This document shows positions 38,547 through 51,200 of a stretch of 64,000 nt of DNA, piece after piece (position 1 is the first letter of the stretch; the number at the start of each line of letters is the position of its first letter). Below the pieces are notes generated by a model that saw only the letters and a program-made list of their open reading frames with translations, did no database searches and had not been told where the DNA came from. The stretch covers positions 102,889,962 through 102,953,961 of the forward strand of contig NC_088202.1 of the NCBI RefSeq assembly GCF_037126465.1, in the 5' to 3' direction. The stretch comes from Ornithodoros turicata. Lineage: Eukaryota; Arthropoda; Arachnida; Ixodida; Argasidae. The translations under genes were made by a program, and so were the position numbers.

Positions 38547-39217
38547 ATGTTACTGCACGTGTAGTGCTTCCGCACTGGCAGCGAGCGCGCAGTGCAACAC
38601 CGCCGCCCACTTGTGTGCCGGGAAAAAAGTTGAATGAAAGGAAAACAGGAGCACGTGACCACGTTCGAACGAAAGCGTAGCATGTTGAAGTTGCAAACAC
38701 GGTTGGCGTGTTGTTGTAGCACGGCAGGCGTTGGCCAGCCTTGCAGAGATCCTGAAGGAACTTTTCTTTCTTCTTTCCTTTGTTTAGGACTGCGAATTCG
38801 TCTCTTGTGTTAGTAAGCACGTATGGAAGACCATCGATGCGTTCATGTCCATTCTGCAACGTAGGCGAAAAACTATTTTGGGAGGGGCTCTATACTAGAA
38901 CTTTACATGGAGGAGGAGTATTTTGCACTCGTCTTCCCTACCCCGAATGCATTACCAAGGTACGATTACGGGAGAGGGGGGTTACGCCACTATGTCCGTT
39001 GAAGGGTTTGTTAACATCTCGCCAGACTGTGTTACATTTCTCGCTGCTTTTCTGCACCTAGAATAAATGGTGTATAAGTTACCTACGAGGTTGCTGGCCT
39101 TCCTTTCTGCATCGTTACGTACGCCGGTTTGAGCAAAGGTCGGTTTTGACGGGCGCAGCACTTCAAAGTTTGTGCAGATGACTTTTGAATGAGAAGGAGC
39201 ACGGAGCGTAATATTAT
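38547..39217. other. Gene-free stretch next to the orphan exon
   Basis: A piece at 38905-39000 (TCGTCTTCCCTACCCCGAATGCATTACC, and GGGGGTTACGCCAC) resembles 43218-43324, so a diverged interspersed repeat is present. Otherwise nothing is seen. Confidence 0.45.
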
Positions 39218-39223
39218 TTTATT
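39218..39223 (-). terminator. Polyadenylation signal of the orphan-exon gene
   Basis: AATAAA on the minus strand, nine bases after the stop codon of the exon at 39501-39233. This supports that exon being a real 3' terminal exon. Confidence 0.55.
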
Positions 39224-39232
39224 CCGGACACT

Positions 39233-39501
39233 TCATACAGTTTCTTCACGAAGGCGGAACAACAGTTCGCGCATATGGCCATGGACGTCTTTGGTTGCGT
39301 TTGAGTGCGTCAGTTTCACAGAGATACATACATGATCTACGTCAACGTCACGGAGCTTGCCGTCGAGCATGTTGCCCTTTTCCTTTGTGAAGTTCATTGC
39401 TTTCAAAACCTGTGCGTTCTTGTAAACGTGCAGTGCCCGTGTTGGGAAACACTTGTCCCTGCAGGTGATCACATCGTACCAGCGAACGCGTTGTATTTGG
39501 C
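39233..39501 (-). CDS. 3' terminal exon of an unidentified gene
   Basis: A good acceptor (CTTCCTGTGTCAG) is followed by an 88-codon open frame, a TGA at 39235-39233 and an AATAAA directly after. The peptide is protein-like and has no low-complexity sequence. It includes RWYDVITCRDKCFPTRALHV, KNAQVLKAMNFTKEKGNMLD and HGHMRELLFRLREETV. I do not recognise the family. No upstream exon on the minus strand between 39502 and 64000 could be identified, so the rest of the gene may lie far away with large introns, or this may be a stranded fragment. Confidence 0.5.
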
Positions 39502-40103
39502 CTGACACAGGAAGTAGCGGAGGTCTAAAGGATTTTATGACGTCATCGTTCTGGATGCGTTTTTCTCGTTGTCGTCAGCTGGTGTCCGTCACGCACGTTT
39601 TGAAACGTGCAAGAGAGGACGATAATTCTTTTGCTGCTGTTACGACTCCCATAGGTCGATTTCCGCAGGGAATGTGGTAGCGCCTCGTGGGATCACTGTA
39701 GGTGGGGTGCATTTGCGTAAGCTGGATCACCAGAAAGAGTGAAAAGAAGCACGCGTATAGGCAGGGTGCGCCGGTTCACCAGAAAGAGGGAAAAAGCACG
39801 GGTAAAGCTATGGTGTGACGTCATATGCACGCCACCTATAAAGTTGAACACCGCGGTTTTAGTGACTCGTATGGATATCCGGGCCCTGCCATATCCACCT
39901 AGACACCGAAGTCCTGCACAGTGCCTCCTCTCACTCCTTCACCACGTGAACATATGAAGTCGGGATGTCGTCTGCTTCAGCCAATCGCCGCGAACGATTT
40001 CGGACACAGGCTTCCCGTGGCTACGAGTAGCTTCCCATGCATCTGGTGGCGGCTCGTTCCCATAGCTACGGCGGACAAAGGGACGGTTGTGACTGGCCGA
40101 CTC
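39502..40103. repeat. Intergenic sequence ending in an interspersed repeat
   Basis: The part 39940-40103 matches the repeat at 7319-7437/7621-7680 and 44375-44520: GGGATGTCGTCTGCTTCAGC, AATCGCCGCG and GTTGTGACTGGCCGACTCTT. The TTAA MITE has inserted right after it. No gene is seen in 39502-39939. Confidence 0.5.
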
Positions 40104-40734
40104 TTAAAGGGGCACTAAAATGCAAAGACCAGTTCACTTCAAATTACGTTAAACGCTATGTTAATTTCGTACTTGTTATCATAATTCCAAACTTTGATTC
40201 TGTTACGGAGCTGTAATCAAAATTATACCGGACTCTTTCTAGCTTCGGTGCTAGGCAGTGAACGTTGTTTCAGCTCGTGCATCGGTGTTTTTAGTCCATG
40301 CTGCGCGTGCCACGTCATGGAGCAATCCCGCTTAAAAACATAGTGCGCGTTGCGAAGCGGACTGGCGTCGCTGTCCGAAGGAGGTGAAGGTAAACGTTAT
40401 CAGTGGAACATTCGCGAGAACTGTTGTGGGCTACAATTCAGTGAATCGGTATTGAAAAATGCAGCAGTGCGCACCATGCCGCGCATATACGGAACACTAC
40501 GATCGGACCCGTTCCAAATCCACACGGCCACGATAGGCTAGATAGGTATGCGCGCGCTTCTCCTGCTGTCTCATTGGATGCCGCCAATTCGTTACCGCCA
40601 AAGACGGCTCTGTTTCCATTGCGTTTTTCTTCTAAACGGTAACGTGTGTGAACAAATTTTGCTTGCACTATACTAATTGAAACACGGACTTCCATTTGAG
40701 ACCAAGTTGTTTTTGCATTTTAGTACCCCTTTAA
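40104..40734. mobile_element. TTAA-flanked MITE (piggyBac-like)
   Basis: The element is bounded by TTAA at 40104-40107 and 40731-40734. The TIRs are AGGGGCACTAAAATGCAAA at the left and TTTGCATTTTAGTACCCCT at the right, about 19 bp with one mismatch. TTAA target sites are the mark of the piggyBac superfamily. The 631-bp element has no transposase; the minus-strand frame at 40438-40695 is not a gene. Confidence 0.85.
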
Positions 40735-42960
40735 TGACGTCAAATAGTTGAAGCAATCAGGCTCCCTTTATCTGGGTGACTATCTCTCTCTCATCTGCCT
40801 AAGCCTCGCGCCGGCCCCCTCGTGGTTGTGGATGGGCTCCGTTTCAGTTGAATTTTGCAAAGCAGTGGAGCTGTTTTGGATGCACGACTCCGCAGATTGT
40901 TCATTGCGAGGAACGTGAGAGTTATGCAAGCGCGCCTTGGCCGCCACGGCCATTGGAAGTTTGACCCTATATCGGCCGGATTGCAAAACAGCCATCTGCT
41001 GTGGGAGGCTGGAGTATTCTTATCGGAACAAAATAACGTAGGTTCCGAGTTGCAGGGAAGAACCATTAAAGAAGCGCAGTTGTAGCACCATTTAGATGGC
41101 AATATTGCATTTCGCCCCCAGGGTTCAGGGCGTCATTCAGCTCGTATCAATCGTGTGTCACGTTCATGCCCACGCATCGCAACAGCCCAATTGTAGTCCA
41201 CAGCGCCCGGGCGGCATTTTGTATGCAAATGAGGAACATCCGAGAGGAAACGCCCCCTTGCGGTCATCTGGCTCGATCGAGCGCCCTTCACTCTTGTTCT
41301 TGCGACTCGACGTCGTAGATTCGTTACAATGTATCTTGTTCGAGCCGCGGCCATATGCTTCCTGCCCAATTGACCTTCCTCGCGAGAAACCTTTTGCGCG
41401 GTAGTCCATTGTACTCTAGCCATATGTGTACTTTCCCGAAATGTGGTTGCGTTTATTACTCCCATTTAAGCAGCGTTTGCTTTATATGACGGAGCGTTGA
41501 AATTAAAGTGTACAGAAGCACGTAGTTGCGTAAGTTTTGTAGCCATGTGCAGATAATTATTTTATAACCGAAGCGTATATAGTTACATAAGCTGATTGCA
41601 TACACAGGCAGCGCTTGTGCGTATAAAGACATGTGTACAGGTATGTGCCATATATTCGATATATATGAAGCAGCGCCCACTTGTTTATTTATCTATTTTT
41701 TATGCCCAGTCTTGTGCCGTTTTCAGCCTTACGTGCGCAATTTGGGAACCGTTTAAATATATTGTTTATATTATAAATATACCTGTTTAAATGGTTTGGA
41801 AGAAACATTCATTCGAAGTTCGAGTAAATAATTCTGTATTCGATTCGGAAATGGAATGGAATATAGCATTATTCGCTTCGGTATTCTAAAAATCGGAATA
41901 TTTGCACGCGCCTAAACTTTTCTAATTTTTATTTATTTACTTATTTCAGGGGTACGAGGTTTCGGTTAGTTTAGCAGAAACAGGACCCATAGTTGAGAGG
42001 CTTTTGATAACCTTATTGTTTACGTTCGTAAACGATTCTGGCATGTCATTGAGGAGCCGTTCAATGCTACTGAGTGTGGAAAACATTTCGGGAAGTCAGT
42101 CGAAGGAAATTGTGTCCAGTATTACAGGAGCGACTAACCATACGGATGTAACAGAGCGCCGTAATTTAATCATGCATTAGTTCATGTCAGATCAGTCAGT
42201 GGGAACGCGTCAGAAATTTCGGAAGTGACTTGCCAGCGGCTATCACGCCGCGTGGTTGGTTGGTTGGCATAAAAAAAATATGGAGATAATGGCCCAACTC
42301 TACATTGGGCCGGCTGCTCCAGTGCGCTTATGTTAGCGAGGTCTGGCTACCAAGGAGTCTCAAAGGATGTTTGTTCCACAAAAGTCTTTAAGGGAGACTT
42401 CGCAAGGATTCGAAAAAAAAAAAAAAAGGTGAGCATCATACCGAACACCAACCACCCCCTCGATACCGAATACAACATTCGCATTCATTTTCGTCTGCTT
42501 CCAAGCCTGCATTCTTTCTCCCTTGCCGGATGCCGGATGATGTCAGCAGTGGTTGCTTTCAGCGCCCTCTCGCTTCACAGAGGCAAAGCGCTCGCTTTGT
42601 AGTGATTCGTTTGAGTAAAATCTGCGCAGTTTTGGACCGAGATATTTCGTATACACATGTTCCTGACATCCCAAAGACTACGAATATACCACAACCTTTG
42701 TGGTGATTTTGTTGCTCAGTCCCACTTTAAGGAAGGAGATCACAGATTGTGAAACATGTCGATGTGTTGCTGACCAGTGACCGTGTACCGAGTACATCGC
42801 GTAATTGTACGGGCTTTGTGCACCAACTCTGTCTACGAGCACTGCAAATGACCGCATGTTGGCGAATCTTTTTCCTGTTCCGTCGGTTCGTTGTGACGTC
42901 ATAATTCCGACTCTGCCGATAATGGCACGTTGCCTGAACCCAGTAACGACCAGAAAAATG
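40735..42960. other. Gene-free stretch with repeat fragments
   Basis: A TTCGAA/CGAAT-rich piece at about 41810-41920 resembles the termini of the 11428-12236 element. An A tract lies at 42413-42427. Open frames at 41096-41404 and 42330-42602 have no domains. Confidence 0.45.
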
Positions 42961-42971
42961 TTTCGCACTCT

Positions 42972-43176
42972 AAAACATAACTTCACAACATAGCACGCTC
43001 CGCGCTAACAATTGCCGCGAATGATAGTGGGGCGCACGCCTTTTTGTGTTAGTCTGGATATGTGATAATTGACACAAAAAGGCGTACGCTCTCTTGTCTC
43101 TTTTTACTCCGAAGCGATAACTCTATATCATTCGTGGCGGTGGTTGGCGCGCAGAGCGTGCTATGCTGTGAAGTTG
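42972..43176. repeat. Foldback element, about 60-80-bp arms
   Basis: The left arm (AACTTCACAACATAGCACGC to GGCGCACGCCTTTTTGTGT) and right arm (ACACAAAAAGGCGTACGC to GCGTGCTATGCTGTGAAGTT) are imperfect reverse complements around a short loop near 43050. Related sequence (AACTTCACCG followed by GCGAATGATATCG) lies at 44889-44940. Probably a MITE. Confidence 0.6.
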
Positions 43177-43215
43177 TATTTTTTTGAGTGCGGGAGGGAT
43201 TCTAGGGTAACGTTA

Positions 43216-43700
43216 GATGAAGGAGGAGGAATTCACCGTCGTTTTCCCTCTCCCAAATGCACTACCAAAGGAACGTTTCGGGGAGAGGGGGTTGAACCCT
43301 CCAGCCATTATTTGGCAACGCCACTGCTTGAACCCATCTCGAACTGCGCCGATATTTGCCTTTGGGGGAAAAAAATCCGAAAGGAAGCACGCGGACCCGG
43401 GTCACTCTCGGTGCAAGGCAGTTATCACCACGAGAACCAAGGTGAGCCAAGTAAAGGCCCCACAAGACAGTATTCGGCACCGTGTAGCCTCAGTTGTTGA
43501 CGGTAGAATTATACACTTGGATGCAGAGGCGGATCTGGGGCTTTTCTGTGTGTGTGTGTGGGGGGGGGGGGGGGGGTCCTGCCTCGGACAGCATCCTACT
43601 ACACTCCCTAAAGTCAATTGAAACTCTATGTAATGACAGAAATTGAGGAGGGGTGAGGACATCCGGACCCCCCCCCCCCCCCCTTAGATCCGCCTTACTG
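43216..43700. repeat. Interspersed repeats with G and C tracts
   Basis: 43218-43324 resembles 38905-39000. The piece 43525-43700 has GGCGGATCTGGGG at the left, GATCCGCCTTA at the right, and long G (43561-43576) and C (43669-43683) tracts inside. It looks like a short TIR element whose inner sequence is mostly homopolymer. Confidence 0.4.
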
Positions 43701-44239
43701 TGTTGATGCGCACTGAAAATCGTCATCCGAAGACTCGTCCGTCCTTGACAGTGGTTCCTACAAGGTCACAAACACGGCCAGGGGGTTCGTTATTAGTTGC
43801 TTTGTAACCGCTCTATGTATCATTACTGGTATCTGTCTCAAGCTGAAATAAGAAACGCCTATCTGTAGTGGGTGCACAAGAAAGAACGGGAGAAGGGTGT
43901 CCCTAACACTCCGGGGGGTGTCTCGATAAATCACTGCCCGGTGACATCATGTCGGTTTTTCTTTGTTTTTTTTTTGTGTGTGTATTTTTTGCTTGTCTCT
44001 TTATGGTCTGACGTGGAGTACATCATGCAGTCAACCCCACCTATGGAAGTGCCATAACCCTTTAGATAGAGCTATTCTCCACGCTGCCAATTTGACACGA
44101 ACGCATTTGACGAAGCACAATGTGCACCGGCATTTTTCGTGCCGTATAGTTAAACTAGTTGAACCTGGGTAACAGCCAGACATCCTAGAACCACCTAGAA
44201 ACAGAAACACCAACAACAACACCTATCAACAGAGCCTGA
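43701..44239. other. Gene-free stretch
   Basis: Nothing beyond T-rich runs (43965-43990) was seen. Confidence 0.5.
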
Positions 44240-44520
44240 CGGTGGTGGTGGTGGTGGTGATAGGGCTTGCCGGTGTCGGCCTCACGTATGTGGGCAACGT
44301 CACGACTCACGCCCTGGGGGAATGTGCGTCCTGGGCCGACTTCTAAGGGAACTGTGCCGACAGAGCCTGACGACGTGACGTGGCAACAAAGAGTCCACCA
44401 ATGACAACCGTTCTTTCGGCGGCCATAGCTATGGAGACGAGCCGCACGCACAGCCACTGGTAGCCAAAGAAAGCCCTTGTTTGAAATCACCTGCGGCGGT
44501 TGGCTGACATACTGACCTAG
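44240..44520 (-). repeat. SINE fragment joined to an interspersed repeat
   Basis: About 44240-44370 contains SINE-body motifs in minus orientation (AATGTGCGTCCTGGGCCGAC, GGGAACTGTGCCGACA) with a (GGT)n run. About 44375-44520 matches the 7319-7680 and 39940-40103 repeat in reverse. The same two units sit together at 7319-7680, so they may be parts of one composite repeat. Confidence 0.5.
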
Positions 44521-46332
44521 AATGTCTGCGTGCGAAAGAGCGTTGTATTAGACCAGAGCTTGGCCATTGGGAGGAGCCTGTTTCAAAGCGCGTTATTTGA
44601 CGTCACACGACGGGCGGCGCCAAGGCAAGTGCCGCCATTTTGGAGCGGAGTTACTGCCGTGACATCTTCCCGTGCCTGTCATTCCGCCATTTTGGAGCGG
44701 TGGTACGGCCTTGAAATATTTCCATGCCGCCGCTGTTCGCCTTTCATTCCTGCCAAGTGGGCGGAGCGATGACGATGACGTGTCTGATGTCTCCGGCCGG
44801 CAAAAGATAAAAAAAATGTCCAAACTCTCCTGGTAGACAGCTCTGTATTAGTCTATATTACACCGATGTACTTGCACTGCTAAAACAGAACTTCACCGAA
44901 TAATACGTTCCCGGGCATCCATCATTGCGAATGATATCGTTCTGTCTCCTGATTTGTTGAAAATGGGAGGAGGCGCCTATCCTGGACACATTATGCATGT
45001 GCACGACAGACGTCTGCTCCCATTGTCAACAGACAGAGTGATACCATTCGGAATGATGGTTCGCCGGCAGGGCCTGCGAGAGGGGGGGGCAGCCGGGATG
45101 GCACCCCGGGGCCCGGGCCTCTTCAGGGGCCCGCAGGGCCCAAGAACCGTCGTAATCATATAAAGTAGAAATACTTAGGTATTGTTATCGAGACGTGAGG
45201 AGGGAGCCCGGCTGACCCATCCCCGCGGGGAGCTTGTTATTCGGTGACATAGATGAAACTACCGCGGAAATGTATTTTCCGCGTGCATCACTGGTATTAT
45301 CAGTATTATCGCGTTTGGATGCGCGTCGTTTCACCGACGAACTGCCGTATCCCGACGTTCCTCTTTTGATGTTTGCCGCTGTGCGGGAGTTGAAAGTGCT
45401 GACTCCTTTGATCTCCGTTGTAATTGCGCGACTAATTAATGTTTACGTACACTCGTGAGCATCTCCTTCTCTTATTTGCGCTTTTGTAAGGGTGAACATA
45501 AGTTCGTATTCTGCGCGAAATTGTGAGCACGTATAGGCCTTTCTGCCTTGCTGAAATCGACGCTGAAATGTACCCGTAAGCTGTGCTGTACCCGTAAGAA
45601 AGCTGTGGAACGAGTAAGAACGAGGAAAATCGAGCCTATATAAAAGGCGAAAGAAACTGAGAGCATCTGAGATTCAGACAGATGCTGATTACAGAATCGT
45701 TACCTATACCAGAAGAGAACCGAGGCTATATTTTTGGATGGTTATGAATATGTCAAAAGGTCACTAACAATCGCTGGATACGATGGCAGTGCAAGTTCCT
45801 AACGAGGAGAAACTGCAAGGAAGCCGTCGGGAGGAAATCAAAACCTCGGGTTGAACTTAACGAATTTTATAACGAGGTGAGCGATTGTCCGGCTTCAGCG
45901 TTCCATTGGAGAGCATTTGTCCGCGCCCCGCCCCTCCTAGATACTTCGGCTCACAACTTGGACCCTTCCTTTGGACTGGCAGGTTGAGCCCCTGTCGATA
46001 TGACCAAGCTGTTCGGTGTTCTTCTTCAGTTGTATTTGCTCGTAGAGATCAATGAGTGAGCGAGAAATTGCGGTTTTGACAACGCGGCGGGGAGAGAAAC
46101 AACTTGAAGTGCGACGAGCGAAGGCTGATCTCATATATATATACGTAGATGCTGTCGGACATCTAATGCACTTTTACTGAACGTTATCCTTTAAAAATGT
46201 GTTCGGCTCCTTTGGGCTTGGTGTGTTCCTATGTCTACGTATGTACATACGAAGAGCTTCGCGAATATAGAATAAACACAATGTTAAACACCGGGAATCT
46301 GTTTTTCCATCTCATCACCGTATCTTTAAGTG

Positions 46333-46387
<55 letters not shown>

Positions 46388-47771
46388 AGGATAGGAGTGC
46401 AGAGAAAAGGCATTTGGCTTAAAATTCGATCTTCAGTGATGGTCAAGTACAGGCTGCAACGAAAAAGGATAAGTGCCTTCTTCACGTGACAAGCCTCAGT
46501 ATAGGCGAACTCGTACCCCGTGCAGCTCCGGGTGAGGGAATATGTCGAAAGATTGGGAGATACTCTGATTTAAAAAAAAAGCATTAGGCGAAACGGGAAG
46601 ACACGACCAGAACACACGACAGACTCACCCAATGACCGAACCCAGCCACGTATGCACGTCGCATGCACAAGCGTGAAAACTGATTACGTAGATCCCGTGC
46701 GTGAATGTGCTGGAGAAACTTAAGTTGAAAATGTACCGCATGTAATGGCCATTGTTTTCGGCGAAACGTAGAAGCATGCAAGGTTAGTAAGCCATTTGGA
46801 AATTTATTTTGAGACCGGGGATATCGAGGTCCACCCCCCCCCCCCCCCCTCTCTTATTCTCTGTCTTCTCGGCGGCAGTTAATGGGTGCATCGCAGGCCG
46901 CGTATAATTGATGTTAATGTATGCTCTCTGTGAATTATGGATGTGATGCAACTCAAATGGCGTCCTAAAAGGAGTACGTACCGATTTTGCCATCTTGTAG
47001 CGCACGTTTATGCCCCGCGGAAGCAGCGTAGGCGGAGGGAATATATTGTTCTGCTGACAAGCTTGCGCCAAGCAAGCCATTGCTTGCTTTTACCCCATGC
47101 TGCTCTGTGCGAGTCTGGTTGTGAAAGACATTTCTGCTGAAGGTGCGATAAGATTCCCAGCCTTCGTTTCAGGTCTCTTATAGCACTGCAAATCCTCCGT
47201 TTATTCGATACCTTCCTTTTTGTTTGCCTGCGATAGAAAATACCATATTCGGAACAATTTAAAACCGAGTTATTTTGTGAGAGCTGTATTCTTCAGTCGA
47301 AACTGCAAAAACTGCAGCGGGGAAACAAATCCGGACCTGCCGTATCAGTGTGCTTCCGCGACACTGTAAAAAAGAAACGTAAAAACGAAAAAGGGCTTTT
47401 CACCCAACTGCAGTTTCCAGGCTGAAACCTTTCGAATTGGTACGACAGTTCACAGTGGGAAACGAATGCGGCACTAAACGAGCAACGACGCATTTAAATA
47501 CAGTCGTGCCTCGGTATTACGGATACCTTTGTCCCTGACAAATACTGTTCATAAAGCGAGTCGTCCATAATAACGAGACTCAAATAAACAGGGCTCTGTA
47601 TAGGTTTAATAGCATATGGCACTGTCCATTGACGGAAAGGCGAGTTTCAATATTAACGAGACATAGCTACACTGGAAAAGCTTGGTCCTCATAGAAATCG
47701 ACCCTATTTCCACGGCTGTTTCGAAATCCCATCGATGCGACGCAACCGTTAATTTCGTTTGGAACGACATT
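44521..47771. other. Gene-free stretch with microsatellites and repeat pieces
   Basis: CCGCCATTTTGGAGCGG occurs twice (44633 and 44685). A GT/TGCG microsatellite spans 46331-46387 and a C tract lies at 46833-46849. From 47503 to about 47640 the sequence CAGTCGTGCCTCGGTATTAC with several ATAACGAG motifs resembles a pogo/Tigger-type MITE fragment. No coding feature is supported. Confidence 0.45.
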
Positions 47772-47936
47772 GGAGTGTTTTAGTGCATCGTACGCTATCG
47801 CCTTTGCGTACGTAATGGGATGCTGTTGGTGGTTGTGCGCACGCGCGAATCATAAAGAGCGCATTGCGCAGAACCACCACGCTATCCTTTACGTACGCAA
47901 AGGCGATAGCGTACGACGCATTAAAACTATAACTCT
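47772..47936. repeat. Palindromic hairpin MITE, copy 2
   Basis: The left arm TCGTACGCTATCGCCTTTGC, followed by GTACGTAA, pairs exactly over most of its length with the right arm TTACGTACGCAAAGGCGATA, followed by GCGTACGA. The inner part pairs GCGCAGAACCACCA with TGGTGGTTGTGCGC. The terminal motif GTTTTAGTGCATCG is shared with copies 1 and 3. Confidence 0.8.
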
Positions 47937-48038
47937 CTATGAGAGAGTTTTACTTTAAAGTTTACTTAACTAAGTTTACTAAGTTTTAAGTAAAGAGAGT
48001 TTACTTTAAAGAGAGTATATACTAAAGCTCTCTATTAG
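47937..48038. repeat. AT-rich spacer between hairpin copies
   Basis: Repeats of TTTACTTTAAAG and AAGTTTACT separate copies 2 and 3. It holds smaller inverted repeats of its own and may be part of a composite element. Confidence 0.4.
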
Positions 48039-48200
48039 AGAGTTTTAGTATATCGTACGCTATCGTCTTTGCATACGCAAGGGATAGGGTTGGTGGTTCT
48101 GCGCACGCGCAAGACTTAAGCAGAGCTTTGCACATTGCGCAGAACCACCACGCTATCTCTTACGTACGCAAAGGTGACAGCGTATGATATACTAAAACTC
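48039..48200. repeat. Palindromic hairpin MITE, copy 3
   Basis: The left arm is GAGTTTTAGTATATCGTACG and the right arm GCGTATGATATACTAAAACTC, with the same inner GCGCAGAACCACCA inversion as copy 2. Copies 2 and 3 lie only about 100 bp apart in the same orientation. Confidence 0.8.
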
Positions 48201-51200
48201 ACTACTTTTTTCAGCGTGCTCAGCAAATTTCTCTCGATCTAAAAAAAAAAAAAAAGAGAGAGAGAGAGCGAATATTGCGCGACCTTCATCTTGGAAGGGG
48301 GTAAGAAAGATCAATTTTCTTTCATTTTAGGAGGTTGAGGGTGAAAAGCGGACTTCCAGTGTAATAACGGCATGTGACGAGGCACTCATCCATCACACGA
48401 GCGCAGTAGCAGCGTTTATATAACCTCGAGAGCGTGTGGACATCCTCATTACGCCGAGTACCTCCAAGTGGGCTTAGTTGTGTCCTCCTCATTCTTTTGC
48501 TTGCCTGATGAAGAGCGCTCATCTTTCCATTTTATACGCCTCGTATTAACCCGCACAAGGTAAATAGACGGGAGACGTGCAACTTCCGTGTTGCTCTTAT
48601 GCCGCATGACTGGCACGCATTTCCTTCGGAATACGGTCTTTTTTTGTGTTCGCGTGCTGTTTGTGAACGGTTCAGCTGTGCTGTATGGCGGTGCACGCGG
48701 TGTTCGCTTCGTCGTGTTTGTTGTCGTGGTGACGATGGTTGAGAAAACTTGTACCCAGCTGTTCTTTTTCTTTTTTTTTTCGTTCCTAAAGTCGAATGAT
48801 GAGTGAGTGTTTGATCTCAGTTACTGCCGGGTGTTTTTTTTTGCGTTTGGGTTGGTGGTTCTCTGGGGCAATACAAACTATGCTTTTGAATACTTAGCGT
48901 GAGATTTGACGACTGTATATGGAGGGAACGGAGAAAAAGAGTAAAGCCCGGTTCACACTATTGCGTTTCAATGCGTGCGAATACGTGCGGGTTGCCGTGG
49001 TAACCGACCTATGCGTCGCCCCGCGTATCATAGGCAATCACAAGACGCCTATCCGGATACGGATGAAAACATTGGTGCTGAAATAAAATTTCACAACAAG
49101 TGATAATCAGTTCCAGTAAAAAAAGAATTCATACTGGAGGAAATGGTTGAGTTCGGATACCAGAAATCGTTGAGCTTTTTTCGAACCTTTGCTTGAAAAA
49201 ATAAATGTGAACGAAAGCGTCTCCATACTGGATAATTCGAAAACGAAAAAAAAATAAAAAAGAGGGAAGACAGATACAAAACAACTGTATGGAGTGGCTT
49301 TAGCTCATTCTCAGATTTTCCACTTTCGCCTCCGTGGTGCACCGTGCAGGGCCCCACATCATAAATCCTGATCATCGCACAGCACGTGAAGGAAATTTTC
49401 GCTCTCTATTTCACATTAGATGTATTCCCGAGTTATTTATACAATCATATCCCCCATTTCGCACAATATAATCCTACTTCATTCTTCTGATACAAACAAA
49501 CGCCGTCGCAATGCCGATGAAGTTGGAGAAAACAGTGCGCGTACTCCTTACCACTGCTAATCGTGCTGACTTTGATGCATGCGTCACGTGTGCCCCGCTG
49601 ACATTTCGACGACAGTGAGTGAGCAAGAAAAGCGAGTCGATGGCGTGCTCAAAGTTGTTCCGACGTAGCACTCTCCCGGAATGTCAGATCGATGAGCCTC
49701 CTTGATCCAACATACGTGACAGCGGGCTAACCAACTTTTCCTTGCTTCTATATAGCTAGCTGTTTCCATTTGCTTTTGCTCCTTCCAGGCTTGCTTCATT
49801 GCGCATGAGTCTTTGATCACTTAGAAGACGAAATTGGCTCCAGGAAGCTTTGGCTCTGGTATAAAGGACGCGTTCGTATCCACGGTAACGCAATTCGCAC
49901 GTGCGTGCAGAGAATTCGCTATCCACAGCTTTTGCGAGTTCACGGTTTAAAGAACGCCGGTTGATGAAAGGCGAAGCGTGCAGCTTAAGCTTAGCGTTGG
50001 AGAGGAAAGCGCGGACGTGATACCTTGGCTCCAAAGTTATGCCGTGTAAAAGTAAAAGAGGGCTATTTGCTTCCATAATAAACCTGCATTCCAGGGTTTA
50101 CAGCAGAGAAGGAGGTGAATAGACGGTAGGAAATCGCCACCGCCCATACCGGAAGCAGTGATTCCCCTCCTACGTCATTTTGCGCCAAATGAGATTTCCT
50201 GCACCATCCTGATAAAATTCCGCCAATGTTGCGCCACACTGCTCCAAAACAAGTGGCTATAGGGATTAAAGATTGCAGGCAGCGATTGTATAGCACTAGA
50301 AAAGCAAGTTGCAAAATAGGGCATTCTTTTGCCAACAGTGGTGCACATTGTTCTCTTGCAACCACAAGGATTGATTGAATTGATCGTGCTGGGCGGCAGA
50401 AAATTTTGAAATTCAGGTGAAGAATTTCCGGCTTGTTGTCTGTTCTTCGTCCCACGAAGTCCTCGTACCTCGTAATTACGGGTCTGCATGTGTGCACTGC
50501 CGAAAATTGTCCCCATACGTATATCCCATTGAATTTAATTAAAGCCGCAATTGCCGCACAGCGGTTACCAAGCCGGCCTGTTAGCGCATATGCCGGTGGT
50601 AACGAACCGGCGACGTTTCGGGGTACGTGGAGCCAATTGGGTGGGGGGGGGGGAGCCTAAAATTTATATTTGGGTGCGCAAAGGTGCTCCAAGATTTCGT
50701 GTTTCAACGCACCAAATATTTCTCCAACGTTCATTTTTTTAGTAGCATCGCGAGGCGGTGAGCGTAACAGAGCGAGGTCACGTGCTATCGAGAACCAATG
50801 CGAATGTCCGAGGCTCTCGTCCCTCTGACGTCAGAGCTTCACGCAGAAGTTTGTTCGAGCGTTTGCATCAACGCACAAAACCGCAAGCCAATGACACGTA
50901 AAAGAATATTTCTGTTCCTGTTCCTCAGTATTCCGACGAGTAATATAACGCCTGCATGATGCAATGAACCACATCTGTCAAAGTGTCGATCTTCTTTGAA
51001 TGTCCTGTTCGTTGTTCTTTGTTTCATTGGCCTTATGTTTCTTTCACGATTCATGATCCATTATACTTGCCCGCATTGTGTGCCTTAGGTGATCACATTT
51101 CGTAAACTTAATCCGCAGTATGTCCCATTTCTCGCTTACTTGCGCTTGCAACACCGCCATTTGCGTCACGGGACAGTATGTATGGTAAATAAGTTACGTA

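Noticed and set aside
49756..50497. Adjacent 106- and 144-codon minus-strand open frames
   Set aside because: No recognisable domain, no conserved motif, and frames that do not connect through plausible splice sites.
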